A stretch of 55,142 nucleotides of DNA from Anaerolineae bacterium (GCA_022823165.1 JAJDXR010000088.1:1-55142); one strand, 5' to 3'. Positions 42,948 through 51,629 are shown, numbered from the stretch's first letter. The notes: generated from the letters alone by a model not told the origin. Numbers and translations: made by a program.

Positions 42948-43803
42948 GCAGATAATCCAGCACGACGCGATCGATGGAATGGTGATTCCGCTCCAGCGAC
43001 CAGCGCATCTCCAGATTTTCGTTGCCGATCAGCATGAAGAAAACCTGCTGACAGACCTCGTCCCAATCACCGTTGACCTCGCCGGTCATATAACCCTGCT
43101 TGATGAGCATGGCTTGCAATTCCCGCGCGATGTCGTGATCAATGCGCAGGATGTCTTCGTCCTTGGCCGGCTGAAAATAGAGGTGGTGCATCCGCACCAG
43201 GTCGGCCAGCTTCCGCACTGGATCGTCGGCGTCATCCACGCGCAGGTCGAGATAGCGGTCGTTATCGCCGCCGTAGCCGCCGGCGGGCCGCACCACCAGC
43301 ACAGCCGCCGACTGTTTGCCGCGTTTATCGCCGCCGGCCTTTTCACCCGCTTGCAGCGCCGCCACCAACCGGTCGGCCAGTTCGCCGTCAGCTTGCTTGT
43401 ATCCCGTCGCCATGCCTTCGATAACGGCTTCGCCCGCCAGCAGATTGCCCTGCACGGAGAAGCCGGCGCCAGTTTTGTGCCCGGCCCAGTCATGGCAGTC
43501 GCCACCCGTGTGAGCCGCCGCGCGACCGCTGCTGTCGACCAGCGCCACTTGCCGCGTTTCGCGCCCGTCATCGTCCGCCAGCAAAGCGGCGAGCGCGTCT
43601 TCCGCGCTCTGGCCGGCGCTCATCAGAGCCAAGCCAGCCGGACCGAAGCTCATTTTGGCGTAGGACTGCGTCGCCACAGCGCCGACGCCCGCCCGAGCCC
43701 AGGGCACGACCGCGCCCACCGCCGGGAATTTGCTGGAGACGGCCACGCCCCAGGCCGCTTCGGCTGCGTCGTGCGCCACGATCGAGAAGGTGTGGATGTG
43801 CAT
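42931..43803 (-). CDS. DUF1028 family Ntn-hydrolase-like protein with C-terminal extension
   Basis: The 290-residue protein opens with MHIHTFSIVAHDAAEAAWGV and the DUF1028 pattern AVSSKFPAVGAVVPWARAGVGA. Further sites are QSYAKMSFGPAGL, QGNLLAGEAVIEGM and SAAVLVVRPAGGYGG. DUF1028 has an Ntn-hydrolase fold and is often near peptidase genes. The last 70 residues (IDHDIARELQAMLIKQGYMT and so on) look like a peptidoglycan-binding-like helical tail. GGGAGGG lies 8 nt before the ATG, and an extended -10 promoter is upstream. It is coupled to the glycosyltransferase. Confidence 0.85.
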   Translation of the reverse strand: MHIHTFSIVAHDAAEAAWGVAVSSKFPAVGAVVPWARAGVGAVATQSYAKMSFGPAGLALMSAGQSAEDALAALLADDDGRETRQVALVDSSGRAAAHTGGDCHDWAGHKTGAGFSVQGNLLAGEAVIEGMATGYKQADGELADRLVAALQAGEKAGGDKRGKQSAAVLVVRPAGGYGGDNDRYLDLRVDDADDPVRKLADLVRMHHLYFQPAKDEDILRIDHDIARELQAMLIKQGYMTGEVNGDWDEVCQQVFFMLIGNENLEMRWSLERNHHSIDRVVLDYLRERFG

Positions 43804-43832
43804 GCTCGCGCCCTCCCTGCGTTAGTCAGCGG

Positions 43833-43841
43833 ATTATAGCA
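43833..43841 (-). promoter_or_regulatory. Extended -10 promoter of the DUF1028 gene
   Basis: TGCTATAAT (43841-43833, minus strand) has TGn followed by a perfect TATAAT. A -35 is not evident. The start would be near 43826. Confidence 0.5.
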
Positions 43842-43927
43842 GACAACCAGCAGCTGCGGCTGTGGTTGCGCGCGCGGGAGTTTACTCTGTTGCCGATTTT
43901 CGCTATAGCCAAGCGTCGTTTACTTTT

Positions 43928-43946
43928 GCCACCGAGTACACAGAGG
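43928..43946. repeat. Short interspersed repeat relative
   Basis: GCCACCGAGTACACAGAGG is the reverse-strand form of the TGTACTCGGTGG repeat and also shares the CACAGAG core. It sits in the gap before the aldo/keto reductase gene. Confidence 0.45.
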
Positions 43947-44096
43947 TATAGTGAGTGCACAAAGGATTGTTCATGCCTATACAGTCACGAAGCAGCGTAT
44001 CCTGCATCGCAATGCTATCGATGGCCGGTCTCGCAATCGCTGACGGCATGGGGCAGAATCAAGGCGCAATGGCTGGCGCTGTGAACAGGAGAGCAA

Positions 44097-45035
44097 ATGG
44101 AATATCGCAAGTTGGGCCGCACGGGCTTGCGCGTCTCGGCCATGGGCATCGGCGCCGGTGGTCCTAGCCGGCTGGGACAGCGCGACGGCCTGCGCAGCGA
44201 AGCTGAGTCGGTTGCGCTGGTGCTGCAAGCTTTGGATGCCGGTGTCAACTTCATCGATACCGCCGAAGCCTACGGTACCGAAGAAATCGTCGGCAAGGCG
44301 GTCGCCCAGCGCGATCGCGGGCAAATCATCATTTCCAGCAAGAAGCGCCTGCGCAACGAAAATATCTCGCGCGAGCAACTGCGTTCCGGCCTTCATGACA
44401 GTTTGCGCCGGCTGGGCGCGAATTACCTTGATGTCTACCATCTGCACGGAATGCGACCGGAACAGTACGACTACTACGCAAACGAGATCGTGCCGGAGAT
44501 GCAGAGCCTGCAGCGGCAGGGCTTGATCCGCTTCATCGGCGTGACCGAGCACTGGAATGACGACCTGCGCCATACCATGCTGCAGCGCGCGCTGGTGGAC
44601 GGCTTGTTTGATGTGATCATGGTTGGCTTCAATCTGCTCAATCAGGGCGCGCGCGACGCCGTCCTGCGCGCTGCCATCAAGCAGGACATCGGCGTCCTGA
44701 TTATGTTCGCCGTGCGCCGCGCCTTGAGCCGGCCTGACAAACTCAAAGCTACTCTGCGCGACCTGATCGACAGCGGCGAATTAGACGCCGATGATATCAA
44801 CCTGGAGCAGCCGCTGAGCTTTCTGCTGGACGACGGCGCGGCGGCCAGCATCCCGGACGCGGCTTACCGCTTCTGTCTGGCGGAAGCGGGCGCGCATGTC
44901 ATCTTGTCGGGGACAGGCAACCCGGCGCATCTGCAAGCGAATTTGCGGTCATTCGCGGCGCCGGCGCTGCCAGCGGCGCATGTGGCGCGCCTGAAGCGGA
45001 TCTTCGGCCGGGTGTGGTCGGTGACCGGGCAATAG
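44097..45035 (+). CDS. Aldo/keto reductase family protein
   Basis: The 312-residue cytosolic enzyme has the catalytic tetrad Asp54 and Tyr59 (IDTAEAYG), Lys82 (ISSKKR) and His115 (VYHLHG). It would use NAD(P)H to reduce carbonyls, or the reverse. The start EYRKLGRTGLRVSAMGIG is typical of oxidoreductases acting on small sugars or unknown aldehydes. Near the C-terminus the usual NADPH-binding motif is altered (VILSGTGNPAHL). AGGAG lies before the ATG. Substrate not known. Confidence 0.9.
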   Translation: MEYRKLGRTGLRVSAMGIGAGGPSRLGQRDGLRSEAESVALVLQALDAGVNFIDTAEAYGTEEIVGKAVAQRDRGQIIISSKKRLRNENISREQLRSGLHDSLRRLGANYLDVYHLHGMRPEQYDYYANEIVPEMQSLQRQGLIRFIGVTEHWNDDLRHTMLQRALVDGLFDVIMVGFNLLNQGARDAVLRAAIKQDIGVLIMFAVRRALSRPDKLKATLRDLIDSGELDADDINLEQPLSFLLDDGAAASIPDAAYRFCLAEAGAHVILSGTGNPAHLQANLRSFAAPALPAAHVARLKRIFGRVWSVTGQ

Positions 45036-45060
45036 CGGCCGGCGGTCAAGTCTTCTTAGT

Positions 45061-45097
45061 AGAAACAAAAGAGGGCAAGTCGCCTGACCTGCCCTCT
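45061..45097 (-). terminator. Rho-independent terminator of the large TPR-PPC gene
   Basis: AGAGGGCA and TGCCCTCT form a perfect 8-bp stem with a 12-nt loop. On the minus strand it is followed by TTTGTTTCT. It lies 24 nt after the stop codon at 45121 and may also stop the convergent reductase transcript. Confidence 0.7.
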
Positions 45098-45120
45098 CGC
45101 ATTGCTGGTTTGCGTCGGCG

Positions 45121-46851
45121 CTAGTGGCCGCCGCTCGGGCATCCACCGTAATCGGGGATGGACAGCGGCGCCGGATTGCTGACGTCAAGGTCTACCCTGA
45201 GCGTCCCGTTGGCGCCGCCTTCAGCGTGGCTGACGACCAGGGTGTACTGGCCCGAAGCCGGCAACTTGAAGTCGCTGATGGTGGCGTCATATTCGCTGCG
45301 GGAAATGTCGTCATCGCCGACCAGCGCTTGACCCTCGGGGCCGATCAGGATGATCAGCGGGTCGACAAAACCGGGCGCGACGGTCGAGACGTCAATGTTC
45401 AGCTTTTGGCCGCGCTTGGCGTCAAAGGGGATGCTGTAGACCCAGCCTTCACGCATCGGCAGCTCGAAGGCGCTGTTGCCGTCCAGCTCGGCGTGGAAGA
45501 GGCTGCGGCTGCGACCCAGCATGGCGTAGCGGTAGTAATCAGCGGCGCTATGCTCGCGTTCGCCCATCGCTTCGTAGGTGATGCCGCGCGACAGATAAGG
45601 CAAGGTGTAGCTCTCATCCAGGCGCATGGCCATGCCGATGTGGATGATGGACGATTCGTATTCGCCCATATAGCGGTAGGTGACGCCCAGCCAGTTCATC
45701 GCTTCGGCGTCATTGCGGTTGAGATTCAGCGCGCGGCGGAAGTTCTCCAGCGCGGTTTCGTAATCGCCGGACATCAAGGCGCGGTAGGCGTCGCTCTTGA
45801 AGCGGGCGCTGTCGTTGCCTTGCGTAAAGACGCCGGAGAGGTCGAAGGAGACTTCCACGCGGCCCTCGCTGCTGCCGCCGGCATGCGTCAGCACAACGGC
45901 GTACTCGCCACTGACAGGCGCGCGGAATTGGACATAGCTGTCCCACCAGTCGCCGCTGTCATCGTTGGCGGTCAAGGGCTGGCCCTGCGGATCCAGTATC
46001 AAAACCAGGGGATCGGCATCCAGGTCGCGCTGGCTGCTGATGGCGCTGACGACGACATCCTGGCCGGCGCTGGCCTTGAAAGGCAGCACGTATACCTGGC
46101 CTTGGGACATCGGCAGATCAAGCGAGCCTTCCCAAGCCAGATTTTCGTTGCGGACGACGCTGGTCTTGATGCGCTTGATCCACTCGACGTAGTCGCTCAT
46201 GGCGGCGTCCATGACACCCATCTTTTCGTAGACGATGCCACGATTCAGATAGGGATAGTCCGCCCCAGGCTCCAGCGACATCAGCAAGTTGCAGTCGGCC
46301 AGAGCGGCCTCCATTTCGCCAATTTCGCTCAGCGCCCAGCAACGATTGTTCAACGCGCCCAGTGATTCCGGCAGCTGCTGCAGGACGAAACTGTAGTCCT
46401 GGGCGGCCAGGGCATGCTCATCGATCATGCTGTAGGCGTAACCGCGAGCGAAGACGGAATCAATATCGGCTTCGCCTTCGGCGATTAAGGCATCATAGAG
46501 GGCGATGGCGGAACGATATTCTTCGTTTGACAAGCTCGACCAAGCCATATTCTTGGCGGCGGACGCGCTTAAGAAGCCTGGCGGTATAGCGGCCATTTCA
46601 GCAGCTTCAGCCATTGTCACGGCGGCTTCGGCCAACGCGGCTTCCTGCGCGGCGATGATGGCTTCCAACTCGGCAATCACCGCGCCGTTATTGTCGTCGA
46701 CGGGCGCGACCGGGGAGAGGAAACCAATGGTGACGACCACGGCAACCAGCACCAGCAAGCCCTCGATAATCAAAGCGCTCGGGCGCTGGCTAAACACACG
46801 ATCTTTGATGGAACGTTTGGGAATATCGTATTCCGGATATTGTTTCGTCAT
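45121..46851 (-). CDS. Membrane-anchored TPR protein with two PPC-like domains
   Basis: The 576-residue protein begins with a cytosolic QYPEYDIPKRSIKDRVFSQR segment (residues 4-23) and a membrane helix (about 27-46). Outside the membrane are TPR blocks (about 95-225), a PPC-like domain (about 240-345: LPFKASAGQDVVVSAISSQR, LTANDDSGDWWDSYVQF), a second TPR set (355-430) and a second PPC-like domain (435-555: IPFDAKRGQKLNIDVS, LVGDDDISRSEYDATI). The C-terminus ends Cys-Pro-Ser-Gly-Gly-His. The start is supported by GAGGGA. Next to it is a paralog with the same N-terminal signature. Role unknown, probably scaffold or sensor. Confidence 0.8.
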   Translation of the reverse strand: MTKQYPEYDIPKRSIKDRVFSQRPSALIIEGLLVLVAVVVTIGFLSPVAPVDDNNGAVIAELEAIIAAQEAALAEAAVTMAEAAEMAAIPPGFLSASAAKNMAWSSLSNEEYRSAIALYDALIAEGEADIDSVFARGYAYSMIDEHALAAQDYSFVLQQLPESLGALNNRCWALSEIGEMEAALADCNLLMSLEPGADYPYLNRGIVYEKMGVMDAAMSDYVEWIKRIKTSVVRNENLAWEGSLDLPMSQGQVYVLPFKASAGQDVVVSAISSQRDLDADPLVLILDPQGQPLTANDDSGDWWDSYVQFRAPVSGEYAVVLTHAGGSSEGRVEVSFDLSGVFTQGNDSARFKSDAYRALMSGDYETALENFRRALNLNRNDAEAMNWLGVTYRYMGEYESSIIHIGMAMRLDESYTLPYLSRGITYEAMGEREHSAADYYRYAMLGRSRSLFHAELDGNSAFELPMREGWVYSIPFDAKRGQKLNIDVSTVAPGFVDPLIILIGPEGQALVGDDDISRSEYDATISDFKLPASGQYTLVVSHAEGGANGTLRVDLDVSNPAPLSIPDYGGCPSGGH

Positions 46852-46906
46852 AAAATTGTCCCTCGCTGATTCAACTGCCTGTCACGATACGAACGATTTG
46901 ACACTG

Positions 46907-46937
46907 AGTATAACACATTCGACCTTACCATCGTCAA
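46907..46937 (-). promoter_or_regulatory. Candidate promoter of the large TPR-PPC gene
   Basis: TTGACG (46937-46932) and TATACT (46912-46907) lie on the minus strand with a 19-bp spacer. Spacing is longer than ideal, so strength is uncertain. Confidence 0.4.
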
Positions 46938-46967
46938 GTCGCAGCGCCAACTCAAAGCCATGCCGCG

Positions 46968-47846
46968 CTACCTTCCACTTACGCGAACGCCCGCCAGGTC
47001 CTCATACTTGGCGAAACTGGCTTTGGCCGCCGCGCCTAAACCGAGTCTATCGTAAACTTGGCCGATTTCCAAATACATGTTGGCATATTGCGAACCAATG
47101 CGAAACGCCAGGTTGAATTGCCGCAGCGCCGCCTCGCTTTTGCCCTGCGCCAGCCTGACGCGCCCCAGGTTGTAATGCGCCAGCGCGCAGAACTCGTGCT
47201 GGCAGCCGGGGTACATCCGCAAGACCGCCAGGCACTCTTGTTCAGCCGCCGCGTATTCGCCCATTTCCACATGCGCCCAGCAGCGATTCTCGAGGGCGAT
47301 GGCGTATTGCGGCAGCGACGTGGCGGCGATCAACGCTTGCCCGCAATGCTGCATAGCGGAAGTAAAATCTTGCGATTCCCCGTAAGCCCAGCAGAGCGCA
47401 TTATGCGCATCGTAATCGAGCGGGCTCAAATCAAGTACGCGGCGGAAGTCGGCTTGGGCGTCGAGATAGTCGCCCGTCTGCAAGTTGACATAGCCGCGCC
47501 AGCCGAGATTGCCCGCGTCGTTCGGCTCAAGCGCCAGGGCAAAATCGTAAAGCGCTTCGGCCGCAACATAGCGGCCTTCCGCCACATAATCAGCGCCGCG
47601 CTCTTTGACCGGCTTGAGCGCTGCGCTCAGCGCGTCCGCGGCGACATCGGGAGCGGACGCTGCTATCGGCGCCGCGGCAGCCGCTTCGTCATCGAAGGGA
47701 TCGAAGAATTCAAAAGCTTGGCCAGCAGCCACGGTGATGACGATGGTCAGCGCAATCTCGAGCAGGATGGCGCTCCAACGCTGGGCGAAGAAGCGCTGAA
47801 CGATATTATTTTGAGGCACTTCATACGCTGGATAGTGGTCGTACAT
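46968..47846 (-). CDS. Membrane-anchored TPR protein, paralog without PPC domain
   Basis: The 292-residue protein starts with HYPAYEVPQNNIVQRFFAQR (residues 4-23), then a membrane helix (about 27-46, LLEIALTIVITVAAGQAF). An Ala-rich linker and about five TPR-like helical pairs follow (residues 85-285, VAEGRYVAAEALYDFALALE, AHYNLGRVRLAQGKSEAALR). It lacks a PPC domain. GGGAAG precedes the ATG. It lies upstream of the larger paralog in the same direction with a 116-bp gap that carries the promoter-like sequence. Confidence 0.8.
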   Translation of the reverse strand: MYDHYPAYEVPQNNIVQRFFAQRWSAILLEIALTIVITVAAGQAFEFFDPFDDEAAAAAPIAASAPDVAADALSAALKPVKERGADYVAEGRYVAAEALYDFALALEPNDAGNLGWRGYVNLQTGDYLDAQADFRRVLDLSPLDYDAHNALCWAYGESQDFTSAMQHCGQALIAATSLPQYAIALENRCWAHVEMGEYAAAEQECLAVLRMYPGCQHEFCALAHYNLGRVRLAQGKSEAALRQFNLAFRIGSQYANMYLEIGQVYDRLGLGAAAKASFAKYEDLAGVRVSGR

Positions 47847-48281
47847 GATCTTCCCAATTGCCCAATGCCTTCATTGTATCGCAGAATGCCGCTGTTATGC
47901 CAAAAATTTATCTACGCTTAACCGACGCTCGCCCCTTGCGCTGCGCATGCGGACGATATTCAGCAACAATAACGCGAATGCCACTCGCCGTCATCAGAGC
48001 TATACACAACAATCAAGCGCCTTCCTTTGGCGATTGAGACTAATTCACAGAGCCCCTCGCGCAGATTGTATCGCGTGGCGCGCCGCCCACCAAATGAATG
48101 GAAGAAACCGTCAAAAACCTCTTAAGCTTGTAGGAGCGAGCCGGTGGCTCGCACAGGACTGCTATAGCTTTCCAATCAATCTGCGCATAAAAAATCGATT
48201 CTACTGAGGAAACGCCTCAAATCAAACGCGGGGTGTTAGAATCAGCAACTGAACCAGGAGAAGGAAACCTGAAGGAGCCTG
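47847..48281. other. Intergenic stretch before the DinB gene
   Basis: Apart from the repeat at 48129-48153 I find no gene. A -10-like TACAAT reading left toward the TPR gene is about 28 bp upstream of it. The region 48129-48205 resembles the right half of the diverged MITE at 14701-14780. Confidence 0.5.
48129..48205. mobile_element. Partial MITE-like element end with palindromic repeat
   Basis: TGTAGGAGCGAGCC and its mirror TGGCTCGCA are followed by TTTCCAATCAATCTGCGCATAA and then TCGATTCTACTGAGG. The same order occurs at 14701-14780. No matching left end was found, so it is a solo or decayed copy. Confidence 0.45.
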
Positions 48282-48752
48282 ATGGACGACCACATCCGCC
48301 AGCAATTGGTCAATGCGCTGACGCTGCGCCAGGCGCACCTCAGTTTCGAGACGGCCGTCGCCGACTTTCCGGCCGCGCATTACAACAGGCTCGTGCCGGA
48401 GGCAGGCTACAGCTTCTGGCATCTGCTGGAGCATCTGCGCATCACTCAAGCCGATATCCTCGACTACATCGAAAATCCGAACTACCAATACCTGAAGTGG
48501 CCCGAAGCCTATTGGCCCGCGCCGGAAGCGGACGCGGACGAGGCGGCTTGGCGCGCTACCATCGCCGCCTTTGAGGCGGACCGCGCCGCGCTGGTCGCCA
48601 TCGCGCAAGACCCGGCGCGCGACCTCTGCGCGCAGATTCCGCACGGACAGCCGGGGCATACGATCCTGCGCGAAATTCTGGTAATCGCGGCGCATAATTC
48701 TTATCACATCGGCGAGCTGGCCAGCCTGCGCGGGACGCTGGGGCTGTGGTGA
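48282..48752 (+). CDS. DinB family protein
   Basis: The 156-residue protein is a four-helix DinB/YfiT-like bundle. The metal-binding histidines are in SFWHLLEHLRITQ (His47 and nearby His51) and in AAHNSYHIGELASLRG near the end. DinB-like proteins act as thiol-dependent transferases or are of unknown role. AAGGAG lies 5 nt before the ATG. It does not belong to an evident operon. Confidence 0.85.
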   Translation: MDDHIRQQLVNALTLRQAHLSFETAVADFPAAHYNRLVPEAGYSFWHLLEHLRITQADILDYIENPNYQYLKWPEAYWPAPEADADEAAWRATIAAFEADRAALVAIAQDPARDLCAQIPHGQPGHTILREILVIAAHNSYHIGELASLRGTLGLW

Positions 48753-48804
48753 GGGAGTGGCTAAATCGTGGTTATGGGAGCAAGGCGAGCTCGGTACTGG
48801 GAGA

Positions 48805-48839
48805 TTAAACACAGAGTACACAGAGACCACAGAGAAATG
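48805..48839. repeat. CACAGAG-type interspersed repeat
   Basis: The copy reads TTAAACACAGAGTACACAGA and continues GACCACAGAGAAA. It lies 53 bp after the DinB stop. Confidence 0.7.
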
Positions 48840-48955
48840 ATTCAATTGCTCTGAAGCTGCTGCATGAGCGAAATTCGCCACTCCCAGCGACGGCGTGTGC
48901 TGAAAACTGCGGACAATGCTGTTATACTAGGTAGGCGGACTTGGGGAAGTCAAGT

Positions 48956-49528
48956 ATGGTAGCCAATCGGCGGCACTACTGGACAACTGAAGAATTCCTC
49001 GCCTTCGAGGCCGATAGCGAGTTCAAACATGAACTCGTGAACGGCGAAGTCTATGACATGACCAGCGGCACCGGTGAACACAGTCATATTGCCGCAAATG
49101 TAATTGGCGAGCTTTACGGTCGGCTTTCTTCTTCCGACTGCACGGCGCATACCAGCGACATGATGCTGAAGGCGGCCGAGGGTCAATACGTTTACCCCGA
49201 CATGAGCGTGGTCTGCGGGCAACCGCAGTACGAGGACGAGTCACGGCTGGCGCTGCTTAACCCAGTCCTCGTGGTTGAAGTAACGTCAATCTCTTCGGCG
49301 ACTTACGACCGCGGCTTGAAACGCGAATACTACCAGCGGATGCCATCGCTGCGCGCCTACCTCATCATTGATCAGCATCGCGTTTACGCGGAACTGTATC
49401 TGCGGGCCGATATCGGCTGGCACTACCAGGACTTTGACAGCCTGGACGCGCTGATTCCGCTGGACTTCATCAACTGCGAATTGCCGCTGGCGCAGGTCTA
49501 CGCCGGCGTGACCTGCGCCGAAGCCTAA
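48956..49528 (+). CDS. Uma2 family endonuclease-like protein
   Basis: The 190-residue protein has the Uma2 PD-(D/E)xK-type site: Asp82 in YPDMSVV, Glu108 in VVEVTS, and Lys122 in DRGLKREYYQR. Its start HYWTTEEFLAFEADSEFKHE is typical of the family. Many copies occur in Cyanobacteria and Chloroflexota, and their role is unclear; the nuclease fold does not prove activity. ATG 48956 is preferred (GGGGAA 7 nt upstream) over TTG 48941. TATACT at 48923-48928 could be its -10. Confidence 0.85.
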   Translation: MVANRRHYWTTEEFLAFEADSEFKHELVNGEVYDMTSGTGEHSHIAANVIGELYGRLSSSDCTAHTSDMMLKAAEGQYVYPDMSVVCGQPQYEDESRLALLNPVLVVEVTSISSATYDRGLKREYYQRMPSLRAYLIIDQHRVYAELYLRADIGWHYQDFDSLDALIPLDFINCELPLAQVYAGVTCAEA

Positions 49529-50013
49529 GCCTCAAGCGCCCCCAAGAGCAGCCGCAGCGCCGCCGCCGCGCTGGCCAGCTTGTTCTCGGCGCGATCGCCA
49601 ACCCAGACATACCGCTCAACGCGCAGCAAATCCTTCGGACCAGCCAAACCGATATAGGTCAAACCCACCGGCTTATCAGCGCTGCCGCCGCCGGGACCGG
49701 CGATGCCCGTCACGCTCAGCGCGTAATCCACGTCAAAGAGACTCCGCGCGCCCCGCGCCATCTCGGCCGCCGTGGCTTGGCTGACCGCGCCCTGCTCAAT
49801 CAGCGTAGCTGCGCGGACTTTCAGGAAGCGCATCTTGGCGTCGTTGGAATAGGTGACGATGCCGCCCTGCACATAAGCCGAGCTGCCGGCGCAATCGGTC
49901 AGCGTACTGAGGACGAGCCCGCCCGTGCAGGACTCAGCCGCGCAGACCCAGGCGCCTCGCTCAGCCAGCGCCGCGCCGACCTGCCGCGACAGGGCGAGCA
50001 AATCTTCGGACAT
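49525..50013 (-). CDS. pncC: CinA C-terminal domain family nicotinamide-nucleotide amidase
   Basis: The 162-residue protein is a stand-alone CinA C-terminal domain (PncC type). The catalytic serine is Ser28 in AAESCTGG. VQGGIVTYSNDAKMRFL, the TAAEMARGA helix, and SVTGIAGPGGGSADKPVGL follow. It deamidates nicotinamide mononucleotide to recycle NAD. The ATG overlaps the VOC gene stop (TGATG), so the earlier in-frame start at 50154 is rejected. Its stop overlaps that of the Uma2 gene by 4 bp. Confidence 0.9.
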   Translation of the reverse strand: MSEDLLALSRQVGAALAERGAWVCAAESCTGGLVLSTLTDCAGSSAYVQGGIVTYSNDAKMRFLKVRAATLIEQGAVSQATAAEMARGARSLFDVDYALSVTGIAGPGGGSADKPVGLTYIGLAGPKDLLRVERYVWVGDRAENKLASAAAALRLLLGALEA

Positions 50014-50396
50014 CAGACCTGAACCAGAATCAGCGTATTGCCCTCGCAGTCTTTCATCATGACGAAGCGGCCCCAGAATTGCGTTTCCGGCTCGCCGATG
50101 AACTCCACGCCCCGTTCTTTGTAGACGCGGTAAGTCTCGTCGATGTCGTCGCACTGCAGGGTCAATGACTGCGATTGCTTGAAAGTGGAGCGGTAGTGTT
50201 CCCAGTTCTCATCGAATTTGTAGAGCGTGATCAAGGTTTCCGCGCCCGGCGGCGCCACCGACAGCCAGCGGGAATCAGCGCCGGGCCACAGTTCATCGTC
50301 CGAGATTAGTTCCATGCCGAGCTTTTCGGTATAGAAGGCTTTGGCGCGGTCCTGGTCTTCTACAAATATGGATACGGTACCCACTCGTTTGATCAT
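50013..50396 (-). CDS. VOC (glyoxalase/bleomycin resistance) family protein
   Basis: The 127-residue protein is a single VOC fold of two beta-alpha-beta-beta-beta modules (KRVGTVSIFVEDQDRAKAFY; SLTLQCDDIDETYRVYKERG). FWGRFVMMKDCEGNTLILVQ ends it. The metal-ligand His and Glu of glyoxalase I are only partly evident, so activity may be a dioxygenase, drug binding or another reaction. AGGAG precedes the ATG, and the TGATG overlap couples it to pncC. Confidence 0.85.
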   Translation of the reverse strand: MIKRVGTVSIFVEDQDRAKAFYTEKLGMELISDDELWPGADSRWLSVAPPGAETLITLYKFDENWEHYRSTFKQSQSLTLQCDDIDETYRVYKERGVEFIGEPETQFWGRFVMMKDCEGNTLILVQV

Positions 50397-50424
50397 GTCA
50401 TGTCTCCTGTTTTGCGGAATATGT

Positions 50425-50451
50425 GGGCGCGACTTATCAGGTCGCCTCTAG
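50425..50451. repeat. Palindromic interspersed repeat
   Basis: GGGCGCGACTTATCAGGTCG and CCTCTAG form a degenerate copy of the family upstream of the VOC gene. Confidence 0.6.
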
Positions 50452-50518
50452 GCTAAACATGTGTGGATGTCAGTGGCCATGATGATGATCATGCGCGGGA
50501 GCCTCTGGGGCGCTTGCG

Positions 50519-51052
50519 CTACTTATCCTCAACGCTCTCGCTGAGGAAAGCGCTGTAGCCGTTCTCGGGGTCGTTCCGCACCACCAGCATACGCTTGCCG
50601 CCCACATGCGAGATGCCCGGCACCTCATAAGCTTTGGCGGGGTTGCCCTGGCTGTCCAGCCGGTTGCACCAGTAGACGTGGTCATCGCGCTGCCACATAT
50701 AAATCACCGCCACATCATCAACCAAGATTTCCATGCGCCGCCGGCTGAAAGGCGAGAAACGCGGCGGGTGGAACCAGGGCACCCAGGCGCCGTCGGTCTT
50801 CGGCGTCTTCATCGACACGGCGCTCTGCGGCAGGATCTCCTTGGTGTCGCGCGGGGATTCCTGGTTGATGAACTTGATCGTCTCGTCCGTGGTATTAAAT
50901 ATCGAGGTTACTTCCGTCACTGGCATGGCTGTCCTCACCGCAACTGAGCCGTCACTAAGCGCTTGTCCGGTCAAACCGATGCCCTTGCCGACGACTTCCA
51001 CCGTCTTGGCAAGTCCCTTGACAATCTGACCGGCTATCTTCAATCCATCCAT
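50519..51052 (-). CDS. Unrecognised 177-residue protein, possible C-terminal frameshift
   Basis: The product has an N-terminal Gly/Val-rich helix (IVKGLAKTVEVVGKGIGLTG) and a soluble beta-rich middle (TEVTSIFNTTDETIKFINQE, MEILVDDVAVIYMWQRDDHV). The family is not known to me. A +1 shift at the TAG stop would extend it by SASAPEAPAHDHHHGH to a stop at 50470. This could be a real His-rich tail lost by one base, or chance. No ribosome-binding site is evident. Confidence 0.6.
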   Translation of the reverse strand: MDGLKIAGQIVKGLAKTVEVVGKGIGLTGQALSDGSVAVRTAMPVTEVTSIFNTTDETIKFINQESPRDTKEILPQSAVSMKTPKTDGAWVPWFHPPRFSPFSRRRMEILVDDVAVIYMWQRDDHVYWCNRLDSQGNPAKAYEVPGISHVGGKRMLVVRNDPENGYSAFLSESVEDK

Positions 51053-51169
51053 AGCATCAGAACCAATTTGACCCCGTCCTTCGCCCCTGATTATACCCCG
51101 GATAGCCCGAGTCTCGGATGGTTCTGTAGCTTTATACGCAGAGGGGCGAGTGTCCGTTGCTGCGTCCGC

Positions 51170-51598
51170 TCATTCGCCGGCGATGTGATCGGCGTCGCGC
51201 ATATAGGCTACCGACTCGGCGATGATTTCGCGCAGGACATCCAGGTCGACGTCAGCCAGCTTGTTGATGTAGAGGCAGGACTTGCCCGTGCGGTGCTTGC
51301 CCAGCCGGGCGAACAAGTCCGCGTAGCGCTCATGCCCGCCCATGATGTAGAGCGTCAGCGATTGCACCCGCGGCGCGAATCCGCTGAGCATAAATTCGCC
51401 CTCGCGCCCGCTTTCGTAGCGGTAATGATAGCTGCCGAAGCCGACGATGCTGCTGCCCCACATCTCGGCCGGCTCGCCGGTGACGTCTTCCATCATCGCT
51501 TTGACGACCAGCGAATCTTCGCGCCGGCGCTTGTTAGCCACCGATTCGAGGTAAGCCATCACATCGCCGTCGTTGCGCTGGGTTTTGTTCTGCGCCAT
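51170..51598 (-). CDS. DUF1801 domain protein
   Basis: The 142-residue protein has the DUF1801 pattern: NDGDVMAYLESVANKRRRED, MWGSSIVGFGSYHYRYES, TLYIMGGHERYADLFARLGK and CLYINKLADVDLDVLREIIA. The fold is of the YdhG type; function unknown. GGAAGGA lies 7 nt before the ATG. It is independent of the upstream htpG. Confidence 0.85.
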   Translation of the reverse strand: MAQNKTQRNDGDVMAYLESVANKRRREDSLVVKAMMEDVTGEPAEMWGSSIVGFGSYHYRYESGREGEFMLSGFAPRVQSLTLYIMGGHERYADLFARLGKHRTGKSCLYINKLADVDLDVLREIIAESVAYMRDADHIAGE

Positions 51599-51629
51599 GA
51601 TTTGTCCTTCCAGTTAGATGGCTGGCTTC

